64,000 bases of DNA from Bidens hawaiensis (taxonomy: Eukaryota; Streptophyta; Magnoliopsida; Asterales; Asteraceae): NCBI GenBank assembly GCA_021521415.1, contig JAIQDT010007618.1, forward strand, positions 1 to 64,000, given 5' to 3'. Position numbers and translations under genes: made by a program. How positions within the stretch are numbered: the stretch's first letter is position 1; each line of letters starts with the position of its first letter. Below the pieces are notes generated by a model that ran no database searches, was not told where the DNA came from, and was given only the letters and a program-made list of their open reading frames with translations. Shown piece by piece: positions 11,331-23,214 of this stretch.

Positions 11331-13201
11331 ATGGCTGAGTTACCTAAAGGGCCGAAGGAGAATCAAACACAAACTTCACATGATTTGAACCTTGAAACAC
11401 GTGAAGGAGCAACATCTGTGTTTAATCGAATTACACCTCCTGCTACACGAACTGAAGCCATGAACCCTGGAGGTTTTACCTTGGGTGGTTCAATAGCTCG
11501 GGGGTTGTTTGCTCAGCAGGAGGACGTCACTCCGGCGGACACCGGAGATGTTGTTACACCAACTACTGACTTGGGGTATATCACAGCCCCAGGAGGTTCT
11601 AATATAAAGAACCTAGAACGTATTCCAAGAGAAGTCCATCGAACTCAGTCAGAGTTAGGTTTAGAAGAAGATTCCAGTGACTCTAATCTAAGAAGAGCTC
11701 ACCGTCATAATCTCAGAACCGAAGAAACTTTGTCTCCGAACGAGTGGCTTTGTGTTCAGCAAGAATGTTTAAAAGCAGGTATGAACGTTGGGTCCGAAAT
11801 GAGCGTTTCCATGGGCGTACCTTGACATACGATGAGCCTCCCAGGAGATCAATTTCTCCTCCCATAAGGGGAAGCCACATCCAATACAGTTTGCCACAAG
11901 AGCGAAACATGAGCGAAACCCGAAGGTTGCGTCCTCATCCCCGCATAGATATGCGGGTGCCATCATATGAGGACGAACTGGACGGGTACGACTCATCTTT
12001 TCGGCCGGATGGTAGTTTTTATAGCGGAGATAGTCGTCTTCCTTCTTACGGAGGAACTAGCTACCCGCGACCAGTTGTCCGCCATGCGGAATATCACAGC
12101 AATGCTGAACATGATTTTTCGAAACCATACCGTCCGGAATCTTTTGCAGAGAAGTCGAAATTTATTCCGAGTATCGCACAGGCTTCATTTCCAGTAAACG
12201 CGAAGATTCCAACATCTGTTGGAATATATAATGGAATGACAGATCCTAGCGATCATTTGTTGAGATTTGTGGCAGTCGAGGGAGTCAGCGGTTGGACTCT
12301 TCCGTACTGGTGCCACATGTTCGCACTCACACTCACGGGAGCTGCGAGAGATTGGTTTGAGAAACTGCTTGCTGGACAAATCAAAAGCTTGAATGATTTC
12401 ATAGCAAAATTCTCCCAACATTTTAGTCAACAAAAGAAACATACTCGTGACCCTTCGGAGATATTAGATGTTACAAGGCAAAATAACGAGTCTATTGAGG
12501 ACTTCATTACTCGTTTTACTAACGAGAGCCTTAATATCGGAGGAGTAAGTGAAGACATGCTGCGCGGAGCATTTTGTAAAAACGTCCACAGCGATGCCTT
12601 GATCCGTACCTTAACAGGAAGGGACATAATGCCTGAGTCATCGGATGAAATAATGAATGCATCAAAGTTGTTTGCAAGAACTGAAAAAACTCTAAGTTCC
12701 GGCAGTTAAAAGCAGTCTCCAAGGGTCGAATTCCAAACTCCAAGACCAAACAGACAAGCTAAGGGACCAATATGGTGAAGACTTCAGCCAAGTGCAGAAA
12801 CGCCTAAACCTTTTGATGCAAGATCTTTGATCGATAACAAGGGTAAACGTAATTTTTCAGCTCATTCCACCAACAGTTGAACTCTGTTATCAAAAACTCC
12901 CTTAGAAATTCTCACAACCGAGAATTTGACTTTCCGGAAGCCTCAACCAATACCAAGGAAGTCATTCCTTGATACTAAAAAACATTGCTCATATCATAAT
13001 GATGTTGGACATAACACGAATGAGTGTGTGGCCCTCCGAACAGAAATTGAAGCAGCAGTTAAAAATGGTAAACTCGAACATTTGGTTAAGGGCGTACGAG
13101 CAGGGACTGGCAAACCTCCCACAAAGGATAACCAGGGCCCAGCTAAAAGGCAAATCAAGGATCTTAATATCCACATGATTCAAGGGGGGGCATTCAGGTA
13201 A
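11331..13201 (+). pseudogene. gag (frameshifted), Tat-lineage
   Basis: Structural Gag of the virus-like particle. The N-terminal frame starts at ATG 11331 (MAELPKGPK), is acidic and low-complexity, and gives way near 11750 to a second frame (to 12709) with the retrotransposon capsid core: GAARDWFEKL, FSQHFSQQKK, ESIEDFITRF and ALIRTLTGRD, in the same order as residues about 190-360 of the polyprotein at 55300. A stop at 12707-12709 and a further frame change follow. A knuckle-like CSYHNDVGHNTNEC (13 kb) lies in the third frame, 12926-13201. At least three lesions; not functional. Confidence 0.85.
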
Positions 13202-13247
13202 AGGAAAGAGGAGGGATTATGAGGACGAAGAATGGAAGAGTGATCCG

Positions 13248-13845
13248 GTGATCTTTCCTCGGATCAAAGGCGGTCCGTGTAATAAAAACCCACTGATAAT
13301 TACTGCCGAATTTGGTCACTACCGGTCACAATATGTATTCTTCGACACAGGCAGCACGTCCGACATTATGTACGAACAGTGTTTCGAACAGTTGGACGAT
13401 GAAGACAAAGAAAGACTACAACCAATCCATGCTCCCGTCTCTAGTTTCGGAGGAGAGATAATGCACCCGCACGGTGTTATCACTTTCCCGGTCACATTAA
13501 GCGACGGAGTACGTTCGAGAACTGAAGAAGTAGAATTTTTGGTCTTACCAGCAACTTCCAAGCATGACATTATTTTGGGACGAGAGGTGATTGGAGATTT
13601 CAATGCCCACCCGTCCACAGCACATGGTGCAGTAGTAGTTCCGACTCGCACCGGTATGGCGATAATTCACGTAAATCGGCATTGTTTTGCAACAGAAAGC
13701 TCAAGACCAAGCAAGGTCCCAAGACAGGCTCAGAGGACTGAGCCAGAGAAATGGATCCTCAATAAAAAGTTTCCGGACCAAACCGTAATAATTGGTCCGT
13801 CCATCTCTGAAATCGTCCGAACCTTTCTAAAGCAGCTATTGAAAA
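13248..13845 (+). pseudogene. Aspartic protease domain
   Basis: Retropepsin-like protease that would process Gag-Pol. The active-site triad is DTGSTSDIMY near 13340, followed by a hydrophobic stretch and HDIILGREVIG near 13562 (flap/C-terminal ILG motif). The frame continues into an A-run (about 13842-13850) where a one-base change throws it out of register with RT; the homologous site at 57.5 kb is in frame. Catalytic residues are intact but the fusion to RT is lost. Confidence 0.85.
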
Positions 13846-15700
13846 AAAAACATCGACATTTTTGCATGGCAGCCTGCGGACATGACCGGTGTCCCGCGGA
13901 GCATTTCAGAACACAAGTTGAAGGTGAATCCATTAATCACCCCAATCGTACAGAAGAAGAGAAAAATGGGCCCGGAACAAACGAAGGCCATGAATGAACA
14001 AGTACAAGATCTTCTTCATGCTGGGATTATAAGAGAAATCAAATACCAAACATGGGTAGCCAACCCAGTGATCGTTCCAAAAAGCAACGGAACGTGGAAA
14101 ATGTGTATAGATTATAATGATTTAAACAAAGCATGTCCGAAAGATTGTTACCCACTTCCGGAGATCGATTTGAAAGTAGATGTTGTAGCCCCATTTAAGT
14201 TCAAGTGCTTCCTCGATGCCTACAAGGGCTATCATCAAATCCATATGGCAGCTGGTGATGAGGACAAGACAACATTCCGCACTGACCAGGGAACATTCTG
14301 TTACATAATGATGCCTTTCGGGTTAAAAAATGCGGGAGCCACATATCAACGACTGATGGATTAGGCCTTCAAAGGACAAATAAGTCGGAATCTTGGAGTC
14401 TATATGGACGATCTGGTAATCAAAAGCACTGAAGAGGATCAAATGTTGAGGGATATCGAGGAAACTTTTGAAACACTGAGAAGTATCAACATGAAACTTA
14501 ACCCAGCAAAGTGCTCCTTCTGGATGGAGGAAGGGAAGTTTCTCGGAGTAATTGTTACAGGCATGGGCTTTAAAGCTAACCCAGACAAGGTTCAAGCAAT
14601 AGCCCCCATGCCATCTCCAGAATCTCTCAAACAAGTTCAAACACTCAACGGCAGACTAGTAGCATTAAACAGGTTCCTGGCAAACCACGCTGCTAAATCT
14701 TACCCATTCATTTCAACATTAAGGAATTGCCTCAAAAAGGTACAGTTCAGATGGACTCCGGAAGCCGAACAAGCATTCCAGGAAGTCAAGAAGTGTTTAA
14801 TGGAATTACCCACGCTAAATGCTCCTCACGCGGGTAAACCATTAACACTATATTTGTCGGCATCTGACATTGTCGTAGGGGCGGTCTTACTGACGGATAG
14901 GAAAAATGTTCAAACACCAATTTACTACGTCAGTAGAACACTATCGGACCCGGAAACAAGATATTCAATCTTGGAAAAGCTGGTTTTGGCATTGGTATAT
15001 GCTGCCAGACGGCTCCGCAGATATTTCCTGGGCCACCCCATCAATGTATTAACCGGGTACAAACTCAAGAACGTGTTGAGTATACCCGAGCTGTCCGGAC
15101 GACTGGCGAAATGGGCTATCGAATTGGGTGAACACTCGATTTAATATAAGCCGAGACCAGCGATCAAGGGATAAGTACTCGCGGACTTCATTACCGAAGT
15201 CCCACAGTACAAAGAACAAGAATGCCTGATCGAACAACAACCCCAAGCACCTCCGGAACAAGGGCAAGTTTGGTCATTGTTCACGGATGGAGCTTCCAGC
15301 AGCGAAGGGTCAGGTGCAGGCTTAAGATTAATCAACCCGGAGGGGCATGAATTTACGTATGCTATCAAGTTGGACTTTAAAAGTACCAACAATGAAGCGG
15401 AATACGAAGCCTTCCTGGCGGGACTGCGGATAGCAAGAAAGCTTGGAGTGAAACATTTAGAGGCTCGGGTGGATTCTATGCTAATTGCGGGACAAATAAA
15501 CGGAACATACGAATCTAAAAACGATGTCATGGCTTCTTATTTGTCACAAGCACGGGTCTTGATTCGCCAGTTTTCCTCCTTCAACATTGTTCACATTAAG
15601 AGGAGCGAGAACAAGTCGGCGGACGCTCTTAGTAAGCTAGCTTCAACGAATTTTGAGCATTTTGCCAAAGATATTCGTGTAGAAGTTCTAGAACGAACTG
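13846..15700 (+). pseudogene. Reverse transcriptase, RNase H and second (plant-type) RNase H
   Basis: RT: MCIDYNDLNKACPKD (14.10 kb), FLDAYKGYHQIHM (14.21 kb), MMPFGLKNAGATYQRLMD (14.31 kb) and catalytic YMDD at 14401-14412. An in-frame TAG (14362-14364) lies just before YMDD. The gypsy RNase H follows (LYLSASDIVVGAVLL, 14.85 kb). Stops at about 15142 and 15172 precede a second RNase H: LFTDGASSSEGSGAGL (15.28 kb), NNEAEYEAFLAGL, RVDSM and RSENKSADALSK, carrying the D-E-D-D set. A duplicated RNase H is typical of the Tat lineage. Three in-frame stops preclude a full protein. Confidence 0.88.
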
Positions 15701-16570
15701 ATTCCAGTAACTTCTGCCTGGACGTTTCAGAAGTGGGCTATTGACATTATGGGACCTTTCCCAGAAGCCCCGGGACGAGTCAAGTTACTGATAGTGGTCA
15801 TTGATTACTTCACCAAGTGGGTGGAAGCCAAACCAGTAGCATCAATTACGGATTCAAGCGTGAAAATATTCCTTTGGGAATTTATCATTTGCCGGTTCGG
15901 TCTCCTGCAAGAATTGGTAAGTGACAATGGGACCCAATTTGCTGACAGTGGATTGCAAGCATGGTTGAAAGAACTCCAAGTCATTCAAAATTTTACATCC
16001 GTTGCTCATCCACAAGCAAATGGTTAAATCGAGAGGACCAACCGAACTATCAAAGAAGGGATTAAGGCAAGACTAGGGACGAAACGAATAGGGTGGGTGG
16101 ATGAACTGCCTCATGTACTTTGGGATTTTCACACCCAAAAGAACTCCAGCAATTTGGAGACACCCTTCAGCCTGACATACGGAACCGAATCCATGATCCT
16201 CGCAGAAATCGGGATTCCATCCGCGAGAGTTCTGTTGATCAATGACAATGATCACGAACTCAGGATGAATCTGGATCTGTTAGAAGAAAGAAGAGAGCTA
16301 GCATTGATTCGTGAACACAATTACAAACGACAACTTGAAAAATATTACAACTCACGAGTCCAAAGTTGCAAGTTTGATGCGGGAGACTTTGTCTTCCGCA
16401 ACAATGAAGCTTCCGGCCAAGAGCCTCTGGGCAAACTAGCCCCAACTTGGGAAGGACCTTACAAAGTCAAACAAGTACTAACAAAAGGTGCCTATAAGTT
16501 GGAGAAGTTAGTTAGAACTGAGGTCCCTCGAACTTGGAACGCAACACAATTGAAAAAATGCTATATATAA
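15701..16570 (+). pseudogene. Integrase, N-terminal zinc domain deleted
   Basis: The core is present: WAIDIMGPFPEAPG (first Asp, 15.73 kb), SDNGTQFAD (second Asp, 15.92 kb) and IERTN (Glu, 16.03 kb), with a TAA just before the Glu segment (16024). The C-terminal part runs through PFSLTYGTES to a normal end, RTWNATQLKKCYI, at 16570. Compared with the element at 55.3 kb, about 420 bp is missing at about 15700-15710, removing the end of the RNase H linker and the whole HHCC zinc-binding domain. Confidence 0.85.
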
Positions 16571-16843
16571 CTGTTTTGTTCATCTTTTACTTCTTAGGCC
16601 TGCGTGCCCACATAGATTAGCAAGATATGCAATTTCTTTTTGTAAGGCTTCTGCCCAACGAATACAAAATTTCCAGTTATTTCCATGACATTTTAAGATG
16701 TAATCTTTTATTGACAAAACTGAAGTTCCAGATAAGCACTTATATTATAGTACATAAGACAAAGTGCACCGGAAGAAACATAAAGACTTCTTGTTTTAGA
16801 TCAAAAGAGATTACAATAAAGGAAGCAAGATTTACAAATACAT
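16571..16843. other. Spacer between pol and antisense genes
   Basis: About 270 bp of non-coding sequence between the integrase stop and the convergent stop of antisense gene B. Poly(A) signals for both directions are expected here; none is convincing. Confidence 0.4.
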
Positions 16844-19440
16844 CTACGGAGCAGCTTTTTCGCCTTCCGCAGAGTCTTCGGCGTCCTCATCGTCTTCCTC
16901 TTTAAGGTCTAGCAACTCCTTTAGTTGCTCGATGGCATCCTCTTTATTTGCAAGCTCCGATATATGGTCAGAAAGAGAAAACTTCAAAGTATCAAACTCC
17001 TTGGTTTTCTCCTCAAGGATAGACATAGTATCCTTGCCGGCCAACACATATTCTTCGGGAGACAGGCCCTCGGAACCAAACTTATAACCCTCCTCAAAAC
17101 CCATTTGTCGGCCCGCCTGCTCGGAGGCACGGAGGAGTATCGCAACACAATTCCCGAGATCATCACTGTTGCGAACATCGGTAATAACCTGTTAAGTCAC
17201 ACAAGTATAAGTAAGCACGCATCAACCTGGATCACTTATATCGGTAATAAGACTCGATACCTTGGGAATCGCTGTCGATAAGAGCCATTTTTTATCCGCT
17301 TGAGCCCGGAGGAGATCCATTTTATGACCAGCACATTCCAGAGCTTGGTCCCGAATCCTGGCATTCAGGTCAGACAAACGTTGATCTTTTGCCGCTGAGT
17401 CGGCTTGAAGGGTCTTGATAAGCTCAGCCTGTTCATTCAGTCGTTTCTGGAGAGCAGTCTTAGCCTCCTCAACTGCAAGTTGCGCGGCTTTCGCCACTTC
17501 CATAGCCCGGTGACTATCTTGGGCGTCGGTCAGCGCCTTAAGAGCCTCTTTCTTGGCCCCAAGCAAGTTCCGCTCAGTCTCCTCCAACTCGTCATTCATA
17601 GCTAGCCAATCCCAGCGAAGTTCCTGATTGGTAGACCCAGCGTTCGCCACATGATAAGAGTTAGAGTCGAACAGTTCTTGGCGGATGCGACGACGTTGTC
17701 TTTCCTTCTCTGCAGGAGGAAGGCTCTCGTCGAGATATTCCTGACAGACATCCGCATTGCTCAGTACTGAGTTCCGCCGTAACGTCCATCGAGGATGATA
17801 CGGAGCAATGTCCTCACCCACCTGAGAGGAGGAAGCTTGTCCCCCGCGTTTAAACACACCTACTCCACCCTGATCTCCAAAAATATGCTCATGATGAGAT
17901 GGAGATGTGTGAAACTATCCAGGTTTACCAATTTCTTTATTCTTAATAGGAGAAGAGTCCGACAAATCAATCGGCTCTTGAACATTGTTAATTGTTGAAG
18001 TGGGTGGAGTCGGGAGTTCAGTAGCAGCAGAATCCTTCAGACCTGAAATAAGAACCTTCAAGTTATCCGGAAGCAAGGGATTAAGAAATAATAATAAGAA
18101 GTCAAGTTTTACCTTTCGAAACGTCATGGCAGCAAGCTCCCGAAGCCGAGCACCCAGAGCCGGGACCTCAACCTTGGTCTTTTTCTTTTTCTTCTTCTTG
18201 GGCTCAGCATCGGAAGCTCGTACCTTCCGTTTCCCAGCAGCCTTGGAGGCACCTACCTCCACAGCCTTAGGTTCACCCTCAACGGATTGAGGACCACCCT
18301 CCTCACCTGCGGACGGATCGGTGATGGTCTTCAAATCTTGCTTACGGGTCAAACCTATAGACGAAAGTGGAAGGTTAGCAGCACCAATCGGTAACTCCCC
18401 CTCACAGAGTGATGACTCCTCGCTAGATGAAAGAAGAACTATCACTCCGCTTGAGGTAACGGCGGTTACATGGCGGGGTTGAAAAATACCTTCGTATTTT
18501 TTGACAAATTCCTCACTTTAGGCGTACATAGCCTCGGAGACAATAGGCTCCGGCGTAAGGCTTGTGGAGAAAACAAAATTACTTTGTGTACGCTCCAGAA
18601 AGGGTACGTCACGCTGAGTGATAGGACGGCGAACCATCATGCCTCCTCTCGTGTCCACAAGCATAGAGAAAATCGTACCTTCACCTACAAAAGAAAAACG
18701 TCAAAGAAAGAATACTAGGAACCAGGAGTATGACAAGTAAACACTTACCCCCATCGGAATTCTCGAAATATGGTTCCAACGTAGGAAACGGCCACAATTG
18801 ACTCATCCGGGCATGAACCATCGCCCCTTCGTGAATAGGACGCATGGGCGTTGGCGTGCTGGTCAATGTGTCAAAAACACTTGTGTCCCTCATATTCAGT
18901 AACGAAAATTTCGGGCTCCGCGTCTTCCGGTTTCCGTTTCGTCATGGCAAAAGGAATGACATCTTCCCGAATCCAAAAGAACTTGGATTTCCATCCATGA
19001 ATACTCCGGATCCATTCGAAACCAATCGGACCCTTTCCGGTGGTAGCAAAACCATACCACCCATCACGATATGTCATTTTGTAGAAAATGGCAAACATGT
19101 TAACGGACGGTTCGTAATTGTGGGATTGGCAACAGAATTCGAAGTGACGAATCCTCAGCATCCCGAACGGGTGGATTTGAGATAAATGGAACCCATACTT
19201 TCTTAATATGGAACGAACAAACTTCGTCACGGGCAACCGGAAATTACCCGTAGTGAAGTGGTCTAGGTATACGGCCATCTTCTTCGGTGGCGGTGCCGTT
19301 GCAATGGCCCCAGGGGCATGGTGTTCAGCCTCCCACTCCAGGGGAAAACCGTATACATTTTTAACATCCTCGAAGTCTTTTTCTTTAATATCACATCCAA
19401 CTTCACTAATGGTGGGAGAATTCCTTTTCTGAGCAGCCAT
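16844..19440 (-). pseudogene. Antisense gene, copy B (gypsy-type transposase domain, coiled coil)
   Basis: Runs opposite to gag-pol. Inferred exons (minus strand): 19440-18749, 18684-18113, 18042-17261 and 17188-16844, bounded by GT/AG with GTAAG-like donors. Exon 1 (start MAAQKRN) carries the plant 'putative gypsy-type transposon' domain (Pfam Transposase_28 by recall): PPKKMAVYLDHFTTGNFRLP, FHLSQIHPFGMLRIRHFEF and FFWIREDVIPF. Exon 2 ends in a lysine-rich nuclear-signal-like run, exon 3 encodes a long coiled coil, and the last exon is acidic. Lesions: a frameshift near 18890, a TAA at 18518-18520 and a TAG at 17915-17917. Function is unknown; such antisense genes recur in Tat elements. The intron 2 phase does not fit perfectly, so another small lesion is possible. 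Confidence 0.75.
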
Positions 19441-19536
19441 GGGAATCAAGTATTGATGATAGGTGTATGAGAGCAGAATTCTCTGATTAAAGGGAAAAAT
19501 TTGTAAGTAATAAGAATGGTTGAAAACATCAAGGCC

Positions 19537-19544
19537 TATTTATA
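19537..19544 (-). promoter_or_regulatory. TATA box of antisense gene B
   Basis: TATAAATA on the minus strand, about 97 bp before the ATG at 19440, preceded by ATTAATTGCGATGAG. The same arrangement (ATTAATTGCAGTGAG-TATAAATA) precedes copy A, so this is a conserved internal promoter. Confidence 0.7.
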
Positions 19545-19854
19545 CTCATCGCAATTAATGAGACCGTCTGACTAACAGAGGAGAGAAAAAAAAGGACCAT
19601 GGGATGACGGACACGTCAGGTGGGAGAATCGAAAAAGTGGTTACAGATTGTCAAACAAACGTTCTGTCAGTCCCCGCCCAAAATTTTCTCTCTGCCAAGT
19701 CACCAGTATTATCCATTCAACTTGCACAAATCTAAAATTTAAAGAAAGATATTTTGCAAAGATTCCTTTCATTAATATCCAAAATGGTGATTACAAAAGC
19801 ATGAAAAGAAAATCACAAGTGTGAGTTTTGACACATGCATCTACCCTATGGATC

Positions 19855-22755
19855 CTAAGGCGCCGTGCCTTCCGGAGCATTCTGGTCCGCATCATCAGCC
19901 TTTTCATCACTCGATTGGTCATCATCAGACTCATCGTCAGACTCGTCATCAATGTATATCCGCAACTGCTTCACTCCATCTTCAGACAAGGCAAATTCCG
20001 GAAGCATATGTTGCAGCGGAAAGACCAAATTATCATATTCTTGAACCCGCATGTCAAGTTCTTGCTCCGCATCAAGTCCGTAAAGAGGATGGCTCTCGAC
20101 AGGTTGTCCGGATTGGGCTAAGTTAAACCCTTCGTTAAAACCTTTCACCCGGCCAACCCCTTCAGAAGTAGTCGTCAAGTTCACAAAGCAATCTGTGAGC
20201 TCCGTACTTCTCTTAACATGACGGATGACCTATAGAAGCGGTCCGTTAAATGTCATAAAAAGAAGTAGACAAGAAAATTAAACAATATCCAAGAAAAAAC
20301 TTACCGAGTCAAGACCGCGGGTGAGGAAATATCGCCTCTCCTGCTCAGCGCGCTCCGCCCGGCTACGAAGTTGTTGCAATTCGGCGAAAGCGCGGTCACC
20401 AGCTTCAGTGTGAGACTGCAAGAGAGAGTCGTATGCGAACTGCATTTCGACAATAGTCTTGTCTTTCATCTCAGATTGTGCTCCTTGCAGTCTTAAAGCT
20501 TCCTCGAGCTCTTGAATCCGGGCGTTTTGTTGAGACACTTCATCCTGTACCTTCACCAATTCATCCTTTTTTCTTTGAGTTTCTGCTCGGGAAGCTTCAA
20601 GGGTGGCATTGAACCTCTCGCAGGCCTCCTTCCACCGCTTAGCAGCATCAGCATTCCGCTTCTTTTCTTGTTCAAGTGCAGCCTCAGCATCAGATTGTTT
20701 CCACCTAGCTGCACTCGTCGCTTTGCGGTGCTCCTCAGCCTCCTTTTTGGCAGCTTTCACTTCATCAGAAGCAGCACCAAGCTTACCACCCATTGTCCGC
20801 CACTCCCGTAAGATTTCTTGACTACAGGCTAGACTGTTAGTCAAAGAAACGGCTAAGTCAGAATGGAGTTCATCGCGGGAACGGGTCAGCTGGTATGCTT
20901 TCTCAGCCGGTGGCATGCAGTGTTCAACAAAACTCAAACAAGTCTTGGAAGAAGTAACCTGAGATCCGTTGACAATGTCCCAAGACGGGACAAACAAATC
21001 ATAATCTCCCCCCAATTGAACGTTCTCCAAATACTGGGAACTAGATGTCCCGAGACGAACAAGAGTGGAGGAAGATTGTTGAAACCCACCTTGGGTGGAT
21101 TTCCCCCAGCTTCTTGGACATACGGTCCAGAAAAGAAATCATCTCCCCCACCTGATGAGAAGGGTAAGGAGGTAGGATTAAATTGAGGAACAGACTGGGG
21201 AAAAGTTTCATCAACCCTAAAACCTCCCGAAGTATCTTCAGGATTCTCTTGTTGAGGACCAGTGGCTTCAACATCTTGGAACAAATGGTCCAAAGACCCG
21301 GAGGTTATTGATTGAACGTTAGATCCCTCCTCGACTGCCTCAACAAGAGGAGTAACTGGTTTTTCCGTCTCCTTCTCCGGTGGAGGTGATGGTTGTTTCT
21401 CAAAAGTTGGAGTTGGCTTGGACAACTTACCAATCACCGGACGCTCAGCAATAGACGAGTCTGCATAAGAATACCATAGTCAGATCCCATTACAACGGTT
21501 GACAAAAGTTAGCAAGTAAAAACTTACCTTTTACTGTCCCCAAACGCTCCGAAAGGTTGGGTGGTAATGGCTTCCTCGGTCGGTGCATCCGGTGCTTCTT
21601 CATTTTTGGTTCCTTCCCGGCATCCGCAGCACTGGTGCCCGCGTCACTTGCCTGGGATGTATGAAGGGACCTCTTCCGGTACAACTCTGCCAATAAATGA
21701 GAGACAGATGAAACTTCAGGAGCATCATCTGAGCTTTCCTCCTCAAGAATGGCAGAATCGTCACTTGGAATGACGATTATCCCGTCGGAGGTCAGCATTT
21801 TAAGAGGAGGAGGGTTTAAAATGTACCCACCTGTTTCAAATATAGCTTCCGAAACAACTGGTTCGGCACGTACTTTAACCGAAAAAAGAAAATTTTGGGC
21901 AGTCTTCTCCAATATAGGCTTATGCTTCACATCGCGTATAGTTTTACTCACGCAGCCCTTGTCATCCTCAAGCACGTTCAACATCAGACCAAAACCTGAA
22001 AGCAAATAACACACGTCACCAACGAAGCCTCAAAAACACGAAAAGTAGAAAAAATAAAAACAGCAAGACTTACGGCCGTTTAATTCAACGAAGACAGGCT
22101 CCATGAAAGGTGAAGACCACAACCGGTTCATTCCCGCCCGTACAAGGGCCTCCTCGGGAAGTGTCCGCATCGGAGTGGGTGATGCGGTCAACTTGTGGAA
22201 CCAGTCACGCTTCTCGTGAGCGGCTGGAGCGATATCGATCAGGGCGTCGTTTGGAGAACGACGAACCATGACCTCCGGTATTACATCCTCGGAGATCCAG
22301 AAGAATCTTTTCTTCCATTCCTTGGAAATTTCTTCTGTCATATTGCCGATAATCCTATCCGGCACACTGTGGCAAGTATACCATCCGTTCCGATTCGCCA
22401 TCTTATAAAATACAGCTAACCGATCCAACCGAGGAACTAAGTCGTGTGCTATACACGCGAACTCGAAATATCGAATTCGTATGACAGCACGCGGGTGAAG
22501 TTGGGACAAGTGAATTCCAAATGCCTTAATCACCCGTTGGAAGAAGTTCGTAATAGGAAGACAGAAGTTCCCATGCTCAAAATAATCGGCATATAGCGCC
22601 ATCTTTCCTGGAGGAGGAAAGCTGGCTATAGAACCAGTAAAAGGGAACTCCGGTCCCCACTCCGGTGGAATACCGTAAGTCATAATAAGTTTTTGGTATT
22701 CCCCTTGGTCCCAACAGACTTCTATCTCATCGACCTCAGATTACGCAGGAGCCAT
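19855..22755 (-). pseudogene. Antisense gene, copy A (gypsy-type transposase domain, coiled coil)
   Basis: Inferred exons (minus strand): 22755-22074, 21995-21537, 21460-20305 and 20229-19855. Donors are GTAAGT-like, acceptors end in AG, and phases agree (1, 1, 0). Exon 1 holds the domain: PPPGKMALYADYFEHGNF, FGIHLSQLHPRAVIRIRYFE, RNGWYTC and FFWISEDVIPEVM. Exon 3 ends in a coiled coil of about 200 residues rich in Glu, Ala, Lys and Arg, and the last exon is acidic (DDESDDESDD). Lesions: TAA at codon 5 (22741-22743), possibly bypassed by the later in-frame Met at 22683, and one frame change near 21080. It is better preserved than copy B but clearly a diverged paralogue of it. Confidence 0.78.
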
Positions 22756-22889
22756 TGGAAACACTTGGTAAAAAATGTTTGGATTAGTTCAAAGGAATTA
22801 AACAGAAAGATCGAAAGATAGAAGAAAGAAAGCAAATCTGTAATCAAGATTTGAAGGCGATAAAACTTCTAAAAGAAGTTAACTCTCTC

Positions 22890-22897
22890 TATTTATA
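22890..22897 (-). promoter_or_regulatory. TATA box of antisense gene A
   Basis: TATAAATA on the minus strand, 135 bp before the inferred ATG at 22755, in the same ATTAATTGC...GAGTATAAATAG context as the copy B promoter. Confidence 0.7.
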
Positions 22898-23204
22898 CTC
22901 ACTGCAATTAATGCGATAGGATATGAACAGTAGAGAGAGGAAAAACCGGCCAGTAACATATCGCCACGTCACGCTGGAAATTCGAAAAAGAGAAAAAGTT
23001 GTACAGTTGGGTACAGTAACAGCCGTAAAAAACGTCCTGTCACCTGCACACGCGCCTGCGAGTGGTCAACTTGTCCTTCTTCATGATTATCCACAAACAA
23101 CAAAAGATATTTCCCACCAACTTGCAAAGTCAAAAACCCCCAAATCCATATCAAGTCCAGAATTCCATCCGCATAAAATACTTCACACGGAATAAACACT
23201 AGAC
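22898..23204 (-). promoter_or_regulatory. Upstream region of antisense gene A
   Basis: Non-coding DNA between the antisense TATA box and the PPT. It is recognisably similar to the region upstream of copy B (about 19545-19740): GAGAGGAAAAA, CACGTCA, TCGAAAAAG and ACGTCCTGTCA/ACGTTCTGTCA strings in the same order. The duplicated unit therefore includes the promoter. Confidence 0.55.
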
Positions 23205-23214
23205 TAGGGGGACT
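23205..23214 (+). promoter_or_regulatory. Polypurine tract region
   Basis: A short TAGGGGGAC run directly upstream of the 3' LTR, the expected plus-strand priming site. It is short and imperfect. Confidence 0.5.

Noticed and set aside
13319..13651. Minus-strand frame of 110 codons across the protease
   Set aside because: Shadow of the protease frame; no domain, and conservation follows the plus-strand product.
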